Shown piece after piece: positions 7,083 through 14,370 of a DNA stretch of 18,781 bases. Both the position numbers and the translations under genes were made by a program. Position 1 is the first letter of the stretch, and each line of letters begins with the position of its first letter. The notes under the pieces were generated by a model. It worked only from the letters and a program-made list of their open reading frames with translations, had not been told where the DNA came from and searched no databases. Source of the DNA: Chitinophagaceae bacterium (lineage in GTDB: Bacteria > Bacteroidota > Bacteroidia > Chitinophagales > Chitinophagaceae); assembly GCA_021738605.1 (NCBI GenBank), contig JAIPBY010000016.1, forward strand, positions 1-18,781. Direction: 5' to 3'.

Positions 7083-9128
7083 ATGCAATTCAAGCTGCAT
7101 TCTCACTATTCACCAGCTGGTGACCAACCCAATGCCATAAGGCAACTGGTAGAAGGCATACAAGATGGAGAGCAGTACCAAACACTGTTGGGGGTAACCG
7201 GATCGGGAAAGACCTTCACGATGGCAAACGTCATCCAACAGGTGCAGAAACCCACCCTGATCCTGACGCACAACAAAACACTGGTAGCACAGCTCTATGG
7301 AGAGTTCAAACAATTCTTTCCAGAGAATGCCGTTGGTTATTTTGTTTCCTATTATGATTATTACCAACCCGAGGCCTACCTCCCTGTTAGCAATACCTAT
7401 ATTGAGAAAGACCTGGCCATCAATGAAGAGCTCGACAAACTGAGGCTGCAGGCCACTTCAGAACTCTTGAGTGGCAGAAGAGACATCATCGTTGTTGCTT
7501 CTGTAAGCTGCATATATGGTATGGGAAACCCCACTGAATTTGAAAATGGGATTGTGAGAATCCACAAGGGTCAAATCATCAGCAGACAGGGATTCTTGCA
7601 TGCGCTGGTCAACTCGCTGTACCACCGCACACAAATCGATTTCAAGCGTGGCAGTTTCAGGGTAAAAGGCGACACCATCGACATCAACCTTCCCTATGTT
7701 GATTTTGGCTACCGCATCAGTTTTTTCGGGGATGAAATTGAATCGATTGATACACTTGAAATAGAGACAGGCAAACGCATTGGGTCTGTGGATACCGCAG
7801 CTATTTTTCCGGCCAACCTTTATCTGGCTCCTAAAGAAATCATCAACCAGGTGATCTCTGAAATCATCGATGAACTGGGTCAACAGGTGCAATACTTCAA
7901 AGACTCAGGCAAGTTTATTGAAGCACAGCGCATCAGCGAAAGGGTGAACTATGACATTGAGATGATCAAGGAACTGGGTTATTGCAATGGCATTGAGAAC
8001 TATTCAAGGTTTTTTGACAGGAGAACCCCAGGGGCAAGGCCCTTCTGCCTGCTCGACTATTTTCCCAAAGACTTTATCTGCATGATCGACGAAAGCCATC
8101 AAACCATTCCACAGGTCAGTGGTATGTATGGTGGCGACAGGAGCCGTAAAATGGTGCTGGTCGATTATGGATTTCGCCTGCCAGCTGCGTTGGACAACAG
8201 GCCCCTCAATTTCAATGAGTTTGAAAACATGCTCAACCAGGTGGTTTTCGTTTCTGCAACGCCCAGCGACTATGAATTGAACAAAACCGAAGGGGTGGTG
8301 GTGGAGCAGGTTGTGCGTCCCACAGGATTGCTTGATCCGCCGATTGAGGTAAGGCCGAGTATCAACCAGGTTGATGACCTGTTGGATGAAATCGACAAGA
8401 CAGTTAAAAAGGGAGACCGGGTGCTGGTGACAACGCTGACCAAAAGAATGGCAGAGGAAATGGACAAATACCTGCAGCGCATCCACATCAAATCAAAATA
8501 CATTCACAGTGAGGTAGATACCTTGGAAAGGGTTGAGATATTGCGGCAATTGCGGCTGGGTGTGATTGACGTGCTGGTTGGTGTCAATCTCTTGAGAGAG
8601 GGACTTGATCTTCCGGAAGTATCGCTGGTGGCCATTCTTGATGCAGACAAAGAGGGCTTTTTGAGAAATGAAAAATCATTGACACAGACAGCAGGAAGGG
8701 CGGCAAGAAATGTTGACGGCAGGGTTATTTTTTATGCAGACAAGATAACAGGCAGCATGCAAAAAACCATGGATGAAACCGAAAGAAGAAGGGCGAAGCA
8801 GGTTGCCTACAATACCCTGCACAACATCACCCCAACAACGGTGAACAAAAGCAAGGAAGAGGTTTTTGCACAAACAGCTGTCTTGGACATCAAAGGATAT
8901 GACGATAAAAACAGCCTTGCTTCAATAGCAGAAGAACAGATGAGTGTGAGGGCTGCAGAAGATCAAAACGATTATGTTACCATCCCACAAATGGAAAAAC
9001 ACATCACAAAACTCAAAAAAACCATGGAAAAAGCCGCCAAAGACCTTGATTTCATGGAAGCTGCACGATTGAGGGACCTGATGTTTGAATCCAAAAAAAG
9101 GATGGAGGAGATGAAAGCACTGTCATAA
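7083..9128 (+). CDS. uvrB: Excinuclease ABC subunit B
   Basis: UvrB is the damage-verifying helicase-like subunit of nucleotide excision repair; it is loaded by UvrA and recruits UvrC. The 681-residue length is typical. The start at 7083 gives the conserved N-terminus (F-K-L-x-S-x-Y-S-P-A-G-D-Q-P). Walker A GVTGSGKT has its lysine at residue 43. The damage-probing beta-hairpin YYDYYQPEAYLP follows, then the DExH box DESH at 336-339, motif VI QTAGRAARN, and a C-terminal UVR domain (about 640-675) for UvrC binding. Nothing is missing. It lies 22 bases behind the amidase gene and may be co-transcribed with it, but also has a -7 element of its own. Confidence 0.98.
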   Translation: MQFKLHSHYSPAGDQPNAIRQLVEGIQDGEQYQTLLGVTGSGKTFTMANVIQQVQKPTLILTHNKTLVAQLYGEFKQFFPENAVGYFVSYYDYYQPEAYLPVSNTYIEKDLAINEELDKLRLQATSELLSGRRDIIVVASVSCIYGMGNPTEFENGIVRIHKGQIISRQGFLHALVNSLYHRTQIDFKRGSFRVKGDTIDINLPYVDFGYRISFFGDEIESIDTLEIETGKRIGSVDTAAIFPANLYLAPKEIINQVISEIIDELGQQVQYFKDSGKFIEAQRISERVNYDIEMIKELGYCNGIENYSRFFDRRTPGARPFCLLDYFPKDFICMIDESHQTIPQVSGMYGGDRSRKMVLVDYGFRLPAALDNRPLNFNEFENMLNQVVFVSATPSDYELNKTEGVVVEQVVRPTGLLDPPIEVRPSINQVDDLLDEIDKTVKKGDRVLVTTLTKRMAEEMDKYLQRIHIKSKYIHSEVDTLERVEILRQLRLGVIDVLVGVNLLREGLDLPEVSLVAILDADKEGFLRNEKSLTQTAGRAARNVDGRVIFYADKITGSMQKTMDETERRRAKQVAYNTLHNITPTTVNKSKEEVFAQTAVLDIKGYDDKNSLASIAEEQMSVRAAEDQNDYVTIPQMEKHITKLKKTMEKAAKDLDFMEAARLRDLMFESKKRMEEMKALS

Positions 9129-9218
9129 AAAAGGCTGTCCCTAATCTGTTTTCATGAGGCATAAAATATGTTTATTTTAATTGAATTGATTAAATTCACC
9201 ATTCAACAACCAATTGTC

Positions 9219-11018
9219 ATGCGTTACAGAATCATCTTCCCCCTCGCTGTATCATTGCTCGTATCTGCTTTTTCTCAAGCACAGCGCATCAAGCCAAGCC
9301 TGAAAGAAATTTCATTGAACAACCTCGAATCTTTTCAAGCGCCCACTGCCAACTGGAAACTCATTGGTGATGTTGTGGCGAGCTACAATGATACTGCGCT
9401 GAACACAGCAAAAGGAATGGGCATCCTGCACAACGATTTCAGCCGATCTATTCAGAACAAGCCTGTCCACAACCTGGTGACCAAGATGGAACATGGCGAC
9501 ATGTTGCTTGAATTCGATTTCATGATGGCCAAGGGGTCTAATTCCGGCATCTATTTTCAATCCAGGTATGAGGTGCAGCTGTTTGATAGCTGGGGTGTGA
9601 AAGCCCCCAGGAGCAGTGATGTGGGGGGTCTTTACCAGACCATTAAAAAAGGAATGAGCGGAAAGGCTCCCATGAAAAATGCCGCCTTGGCTCCAGGCCT
9701 TTGGCAACACATGGACATCTCTTTCCAGGCACCAAGGTTTGATGCCAATGGAAACAAAACGGCAAGTGCCAAATTCATTTATGTCAAACTGAATGGCATC
9801 ACCCTGCATGAGAACATCAATGTAGACGGACCTACCATATCAGCAAGCTTTTCAGATGAAAAGCCCTATGGCCCCTTGATGATTCAAGGTGACCATGGAA
9901 CCTTCGCCATAAAAAACATGAAATACCTTGCACAAGACGACTTGAAACCAAATCTCCATGATATCAGCTTCCAATATTTTGAAAAATCCGCCACCAATTT
10001 GGCGGAGGCCAAGACCACAAAGCCAACCTTTCAAGGGAAGGCCAATGCCCTTGATTCAAGGCTTGCACCAGCAAGAGACAAATTTCTGTTGGTGTTTGAG
10101 GGAAAATTAAACATCCCAACCGCTGATAGCTATACGTTCACCTCCCTTTTCTCCGGCACAGGAAGCCTTGAAATTGATGGTAAAAAAGTACTCGAGGCAA
10201 AAGACTTGTTTTTGAACGGAACGCCTGTTATGGGAACAACAGAACTGAAAGCTGGCGAACATGCATTCAAATTCTGGATCAATAAGGACTTGGATTGGGC
10301 AAGACCAGGTCTTTCGCTGTACATAGAGAAAGACAACAGCAAATCAATTGCCCTCCATGCATCGGCCTCCATGCCAGAACGTGTTCCCGCACCGCTGATT
10401 GCGGTAAAAGCAGAAAGCGGACCCGAAATGATTCGCTCTTTCATGAACCACAACAATAAAAAATTGACCCATGTGGTTTCTGTTGGAGATCCTTCACAGG
10501 TGCATTATTCCTACGACCTCATGCAGGGAGGAATTCTTCAGGTATGGAAAGGTGATTTCCTTAACACCACAGACATGTGGCATGAAAGAGGCGAACCGCA
10601 AACGGCAACACCATTGGGCGCTCCCATTGTGCTCGCAGGAAACTGCCCGATCTACGAAAAAACCACAACCAAAGACTCCATCGCGGATTACCAATACAAG
10701 GGATATACCCTGAAGACGGGGTTGCCAACCTTTGCTTACACATACAAAGCCCTCAGCATCAAGGATAAGATTCAGCCGGAAGGAAAAGGCCTAAAACGCA
10801 GCATCAGTGTTACAGGAGAGGGAAAAGAAAAAACCATGATCAGGATTGCCCAGGGAAGCAGCATCACGCCGCTTGGCAATGGCTTGTACAGCATCGGCAA
10901 CCAGGCCTATTTTGTGCAGATTGCAGCAGGGCAGTATCCCAAGATCGAGGGCTTTCTTGGTCAGCAGGTGCTTTTGCTTCCTGCGGGCGAAACAATAGAA
11001 TATCAATTGATTTGGTAG
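9219..11018 (+). CDS. Secreted DUF1080 (3-keto-disaccharide hydrolase-like) protein with PA14-like domain
   Basis: The 599-residue protein starts at ATG 9219, which precedes a signal peptide (MRYRIIFPLAVSLLVSAFSQ, cut before or near AQRIKP). Residues about 30-237 match the DUF1080 / glycoside-hydrolase-16-like fold: FDFMMAKGSNSGIYFQSRYEVQ, then SDVGGLYQ and PGLWQHMDI. This family includes 3-keto-glycoside hydrolases. Residues about 270-375 resemble a PA14 sugar-binding domain (YTFTSLFSGTGSLEIDGKKV, LKAGEHAFKFW, PGLSLYIEKD). The C-terminal part (about 400-599), with LQVWKGDFLNTTDMWHERG, belongs to a region I know from similar multidomain Bacteroidota proteins but cannot assign a function to. 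Related genes often sit near azurin/propeller oxidoreductases; here such a gene lies two genes downstream. Hydrolysis of oxidised sugar derivatives is inferred, not shown. Confidence 0.85.
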   Translation: MRYRIIFPLAVSLLVSAFSQAQRIKPSLKEISLNNLESFQAPTANWKLIGDVVASYNDTALNTAKGMGILHNDFSRSIQNKPVHNLVTKMEHGDMLLEFDFMMAKGSNSGIYFQSRYEVQLFDSWGVKAPRSSDVGGLYQTIKKGMSGKAPMKNAALAPGLWQHMDISFQAPRFDANGNKTASAKFIYVKLNGITLHENINVDGPTISASFSDEKPYGPLMIQGDHGTFAIKNMKYLAQDDLKPNLHDISFQYFEKSATNLAEAKTTKPTFQGKANALDSRLAPARDKFLLVFEGKLNIPTADSYTFTSLFSGTGSLEIDGKKVLEAKDLFLNGTPVMGTTELKAGEHAFKFWINKDLDWARPGLSLYIEKDNSKSIALHASASMPERVPAPLIAVKAESGPEMIRSFMNHNNKKLTHVVSVGDPSQVHYSYDLMQGGILQVWKGDFLNTTDMWHERGEPQTATPLGAPIVLAGNCPIYEKTTTKDSIADYQYKGYTLKTGLPTFAYTYKALSIKDKIQPEGKGLKRSISVTGEGKEKTMIRIAQGSSITPLGNGLYSIGNQAYFVQIAAGQYPKIEGFLGQQVLLLPAGETIEYQLIW

Positions 11019-11037
11019 GAAATCTGGCATTTGTTGG

Positions 11038-11045
11038 TATTTTTG
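11038..11045 (+). promoter_or_regulatory. -7 element upstream of a 31-codon ORF and the decarboxylase gene
   Basis: TATTTTTG, an exact TAnnTTTG. A TTTG at 11011-11014 lies 23 bases upstream, at the wide end of the accepted spacing. It could serve the small ORF at 11052 (six bases away) and, by read-through, the decarboxylase at 11210. Confidence 0.45.
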
Positions 11046-11051
11046 CAACAG

Positions 11052-11147
11052 ATGAGGCCCGATTTTCCCTTCAAATTGTTCAATGACAAAAGCGACACCT
11101 ATGCATGTCTGATGCAGTCGCTTGCGGAAGATGCTGTAAGAAATTGA
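11052..11147 (+). CDS. Candidate small protein (31 residues), unknown
   Basis: An ATG-started frame encodes MRPDFPFKLFNDKSDTYACL followed by MQSLAEDAVRN. It lies in the 191-base gap before the decarboxylase gene. In its favour: an exact -7 element ends six bases upstream, resembling the leaderless layout of uvrB and polA; a hairpin with a T-run follows nine bases after its stop; and codon choice is not obviously different from the neighbours. Against it: it is short, has no recognisable domain, signal or membrane segment, and could be a remnant of a longer gene or a chance frame in a leader. It contains no histidine, so classical His-attenuation of the downstream gene is unlikely. Confidence 0.35.
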   Translation: MRPDFPFKLFNDKSDTYACLMQSLAEDAVRN

Positions 11148-11155
11148 TTTTTTCA

Positions 11156-11175
11156 CAGGAATAATTTCCTGTTTT
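11156..11175 (+). terminator. Weak terminator or attenuator-like hairpin
   Basis: CAGGAA-TAAT-TTCCTG followed by TTTT. The 6-bp stem is short, so termination would be weak. It lies between the 31-codon ORF and the decarboxylase start, where it could end the small transcript or attenuate the larger one. Confidence 0.35.
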
Positions 11176-11209
11176 CTTACCTCAATTTCTCATCAAACCC
11201 ATTTCTACA

Positions 11210-12304
11210 ATGGAAAGTCTTGAACAATTTCACCAAAAAATCAGTGAAAGGTCTAAAACCTATATCGGCTACCCTGTAGCCACCGACTACGACTATACCG
11301 AGCTCTATCCTTTGATGCAATACAGCATCAACAATGTTGGAGATCCCTTTATGGAATCCAATGACATGCAATGCAAATCATTTGAACGCGAAGTGGTTGC
11401 TTTCTATGCTGATTTTTTCAATGCACCTGCCAACAACCACTGGGGTTATGTAACCAATGGCGGCTCAGAGGGAAACCTGTATGCCCTCTATCTTGCAAGG
11501 GAACTCTATCCCAATGGGATCGTTTACTACAGCGAGGCAACACATTACAGTGTTCAGAAAAACCTCCACCTGCTGAACATGAAAAGCATTGTCATCCGTT
11601 CCCAACCCAATGGTGAGATGGATTATGAAGACCTTGCCCAAATGATACAGCTGAACCGCCAGCAATCTGTGATCATCATGGCCAACATTGGCACCACCAT
11701 GACAGAGGCCAAAGACAGCGTCCCTACCATCAAGGAAACCCTGAACAAATATGCCATCAAAAGCTCTTATATCCATTGCGATGCAGCGCTTGCAGGATCT
11801 TATCTTCCCTTGCTGGGTGCCAGCGATTTCGATTTTGCGCATGGCGCAGACAGCATTGCCATCAGTGGACATAAGTTCTTCGGATCGCCCATCACCAATG
11901 GTATTGTGCTGGTGAAGAAATCCTACAAAGACAGGATTGGCCGTTCCATCAACTATATCGGTTCGCTGGATACCACCATTACCGGATCGCGCAGCGGCAT
12001 GAATGCATTGATCGTCTGGTATGCGATTAAAAAATGGGGAAGGGAGGGCATGCTGGGAAGGACCATGACCTGCCTGGAAAATGCTGCACACCTCAGGGTG
12101 CACCTCAACGCCATTGGCGTCAAGGCATGGAGCAACCCCAATGCACTCACCGTGGTGATGCCAAGGCCTTCTAATGAAATTTGTAAAAAATGGCAGCTTG
12201 CCACTGACAATGAAATTGCACATGTGATCTGCATGCCCGGTATTTCAAGGGAAAAGCTTGATGAATTCATCGAAGACATGAAGCTGTCTCAAACCCATCG
12301 ATAA
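11210..12304 (+). CDS. hdc: PLP-dependent histidine decarboxylase-like enzyme
   Basis: A 364-residue group II amino-acid decarboxylase most like the PLP-type histidine decarboxylase of Morganella morganii and relatives (about 378 residues), which makes histamine and carbon dioxide from histidine. Shared landmarks: IGYP...DYDYT and YSINNVGDP near the N-terminus, WGYVTNGGSEGN, THYSV with the ring-stacking His112, SQPNGEMDY, ANIGTTM, Asp191 in HCDAALAG, and the Schiff-base Lys222 in SGHKFFGSP; TITGSRSG and NALTVVMP follow. No signal peptide, so it is cytosolic. Plant serine decarboxylases belong to the same group, so substrate is likely but not certain. No amino-acid antiporter or siderophore genes are adjacent, so the role of the amine is unclear. 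I see no good promoter in the 60 bases before it; it may be read from the -7 element at 11038. Confidence 0.85.
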   Translation: MESLEQFHQKISERSKTYIGYPVATDYDYTELYPLMQYSINNVGDPFMESNDMQCKSFEREVVAFYADFFNAPANNHWGYVTNGGSEGNLYALYLARELYPNGIVYYSEATHYSVQKNLHLLNMKSIVIRSQPNGEMDYEDLAQMIQLNRQQSVIIMANIGTTMTEAKDSVPTIKETLNKYAIKSSYIHCDAALAGSYLPLLGASDFDFAHGADSIAISGHKFFGSPITNGIVLVKKSYKDRIGRSINYIGSLDTTITGSRSGMNALIVWYAIKKWGREGMLGRTMTCLENAAHLRVHLNAIGVKAWSNPNALTVVMPRPSNEICKKWQLATDNEIAHVICMPGISREKLDEFIEDMKLSQTHR

Positions 12305-12314
12305 CATTTGATAA

Positions 12315-12378
12315 TGCGCGCAGGGAAGCAGGAATTTGACTATCTTTAAGTCAACAAAATTTCTGCTTCCCATGCGCA
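12315..12378 (+). promoter_or_regulatory. Long inverted repeat enclosing the cupredoxin-gene start codon
   Basis: Left arm 12323-12337 (GGGAAGCAGGAATTT) pairs along all 15 bases with 12357-12371 (AAATTTCTGCTTCCC), with one G-U pair. After a 3x2 internal loop the stem continues with TGCGC (12315-12319) and GCGCA (12374-12378). The ATG at 12372 therefore lies inside the structure. The 19-base loop carries TATCTTTA and can form a further GACT/AGTC stem. No T-run follows, so it is not an ordinary terminator for the upstream gene. Confidence 0.7.
12341..12348 (+). promoter_or_regulatory. -7-like element of the cupredoxin gene, in the loop of the inverted repeat
   Basis: TATCTTTA, seven of eight matches to TAnnTTTG and identical to the recA element; the surrounding CTATCTTTA-N6-CAAAATTT is also identical in both. 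A start near 12353 would leave a leader of about 19 bases containing only the right arm of the hairpin. No -33 TTG is seen at suitable spacing, which may mean an activator is needed or that this is not a promoter. Confidence 0.4.
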
Positions 12379-14369
12379 TCATTCGATCAATTTCCCTCGC
12401 AGCAGTGTCGATCTGCCTTGCCTTTGTTTCCAACGGGCAAACCAATGCAGTACAAACCGAAAAAGATTTCTATTCCCTCAAAACCATCGCCATCCCTCAG
12501 GATATCAAATTGGAAGTGGGTGGCGTGGCTGTAATGCCCGATGGAAGGATTGCAGCCTCTACAAGAAGGGGCGAAATCTGGATCATCGAGAATGCATACG
12601 GAACCGGACAGCCTTATTTTTCCAAATTTGCTTCAGGCCTTCATGAAGTGTTGGGATTGGCCTACAGGGATGGCGCATTCTATTGCACGCAACGGGGAGA
12701 ATTGACCAAAATTGAAGACAAGGATGGCGATGGAAAAGCCGACAGTTTTACACCCATTAGCATTTTTCAACTGAGCGGGAACTACCATGAATATGCCTAT
12801 GGTCCTGTATTTGACAAAAGTGGCGACATGTATGTTACCCTCAATGTTGCCTGGGTTGGTTATGGTGATGGACTGGGAAAGTGGCATGGATGGTTGTTGA
12901 AAATAAAACCCAATGGAACAACTGAACCGATTGCGACAGGGCTTCGTTCACCGGCCGGATTCAACATCAACAGCAGTGGCGATGTTTTCTATGCTGAGAA
13001 CCAAGGAGACTGGGTGGGAAGCGGCAGGGTTACCCATTTGGAGAAAGGCGATTTTGCAGGAAATGCAGGTGGACTGAACTGGACCAAAGAGCCGGAATCT
13101 CCGCTCAAGCTTACCAAGGATGACCTCAAGGTTGTAGACAATGGCCAGCCCATGCATGAAGCGGCCAAAACAATCAAAGAACTAAAACTTCCCGCCGTAT
13201 GGTTCCCACATACGCTTATGGGCATCTCCACCGCAGACATCCTCGAAGATGAAACCAATGGCTCATTTGGACCATTTGCCGGTCACTACTATGTAGCAGA
13301 CCAGGGTCATTCCAAGATCATGCGCATGACGCTGGAAAAAGTAAAAGGAAAATACCAGGGTGCTTGTTATCCTTTTTATGAAGGATTTGCTTCCGGACTC
13401 CTGCGCCTTCGTTGGGGGCTTGATGGCTCCTTGTTTGCCGGGATGACCAGCAGGGGATGGGCCAGCACTGGCAAGGCAGAATATGCTTTGCAACGTTTGG
13501 TATGGAATGGTGAAACGCCTTTCGAAATGAAAGACATCCATGCCCTTCCCGACGGATTTGAAATTGAATTCACCCTTCCTGTTGATGCGGCGAAACTGAA
13601 AAATGCAATGAACTATTCAGCCAACAGTTTCACCTACAAATACCACCATAATTACGGCAGCCCCATCATTCAAAATCAAGTCAGAAAGATCAAGGGCATC
13701 ATCCCATCAGCGGATGGAAAAAAAGTAAAACTGATCATGGATAGCCTTATTGCAGGCCATATACACGAAATCAAGGTTCAGAACCTGACATCATCCAATG
13801 GCAAAGCCCTCTTGCATGATTTTGCCTACTATACCATGAACAATATTCCCGAGGGTAGTGCAACAGTCCTGACAGAAGAGCAAAAGGTGAAGATGATGGA
13901 CATGAAGCATGACATGAAAATGATGCCTGAAACAAAAGCACCTGTCAATACCGTATCGGCCAAGCGCAAATTGACCATGCCTGGCGATTGGGGCCAGCCG
14001 GATGTTGTGCTAAAACTCGGTACCAAGCCAGGGCTAAAATTTGATGTGGCCCGTTTTGAGGTGAAAGCGGGGGCTAAGGTAAGGTTGATCTTCAACAACA
14101 ACGACGACATGACCCACAACGTGGTGGTGGTAGCACCAGGTGCTGCTGACGAGGTAGGAAACCTTGCCTTACAACTCGGACTGAAAGGATCAGAAATGAG
14201 TTATGTTCCAGGCAGTCCGAAAGTCTTGTTCCATACCAAGCTCTTGGCGCCGGATGAAATCGAAAGCATTTATTTCTCTGCGCCAACCACGCCTGGTGAA
14301 TATCCCTTCATTTGCTCTTATCCCGGACATGCCTCTGTGATGCGCGGCATCCTGAAAGTGGTCAAATAA
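12372..14369 (+). CDS. Secreted sorbosone-dehydrogenase-like beta-propeller fused to an azurin-type cupredoxin domain
   Basis: The 665-residue protein starts at ATG 12372, before a signal peptide (about 1-23, ending FVSNGQ). Residues about 30-400 form a glucose/sorbosone dehydrogenase-like propeller: VGGVAVMPDGRIAASTRRGEIW, VLGLAYRDGAFYCTQ, ATGLRSPAGFN, YVADQGHSKIMRM and LRLRWGLDGSLFAG. Residues about 560-665 are a type I copper domain: His582 (DMTHNVVV), Cys648 and His653 (CSYPGH) and Met657. The Cys-X4-His-X3-Met pattern and the 66-residue gap from first His to Cys equal those of azurin. Just before it, residues 508-518 are a Met/His-rich run (MMDMKHDMKMM). There is no haem-binding CxxCH. 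Inferred role: a periplasmic or outer-membrane oxidoreductase passing electrons through copper; the substrate, possibly a sugar or polyol, is unknown. The esterase gene follows after one base. Confidence 0.9.
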   Translation: MRIIRSISLAAVSICLAFVSNGQTNAVQTEKDFYSLKTIAIPQDIKLEVGGVAVMPDGRIAASTRRGEIWIIENAYGTGQPYFSKFASGLHEVLGLAYRDGAFYCTQRGELTKIEDKDGDGKADSFTPISIFQLSGNYHEYAYGPVFDKSGDMYVTLNVAWVGYGDGLGKWHGWLLKIKPNGTTEPIATGLRSPAGFNINSSGDVFYAENQGDWVGSGRVTHLEKGDFAGNAGGLNWTKEPESPLKLTKDDLKVVDNGQPMHEAAKTIKELKLPAVWFPHTLMGISTADILEDETNGSFGPFAGHYYVADQGHSKIMRMTLEKVKGKYQGACYPFYEGFASGLLRLRWGLDGSLFAGMTSRGWASTGKAEYALQRLVWNGETPFEMKDIHALPDGFEIEFTLPVDAAKLKNAMNYSANSFTYKYHHNYGSPIIQNQVRKIKGIIPSADGKKVKLIMDSLIAGHIHEIKVQNLTSSNGKALLHDFAYYTMNNIPEGSATVLTEEQKVKMMDMKHDMKMMPETKAPVNTVSAKRKLTMPGDWGQPDVVLKLGTKPGLKFDVARFEVKAGAKVRLIFNNNDDMTHNVVVVAPGAADEVGNLALQLGLKGSEMSYVPGSPKVLFHTKLLAPDEIESIYFSAPTTPGEYPFICSYPGHASVMRGILKVVK

Positions 14370-14370
14370 G

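Noticed and set aside
11052..11147. Histidine-dependent leader peptide controlling the decarboxylase
   Set aside because: The 31-codon frame contains no His codon, so classical attenuation is not supported; other leader roles remain open.
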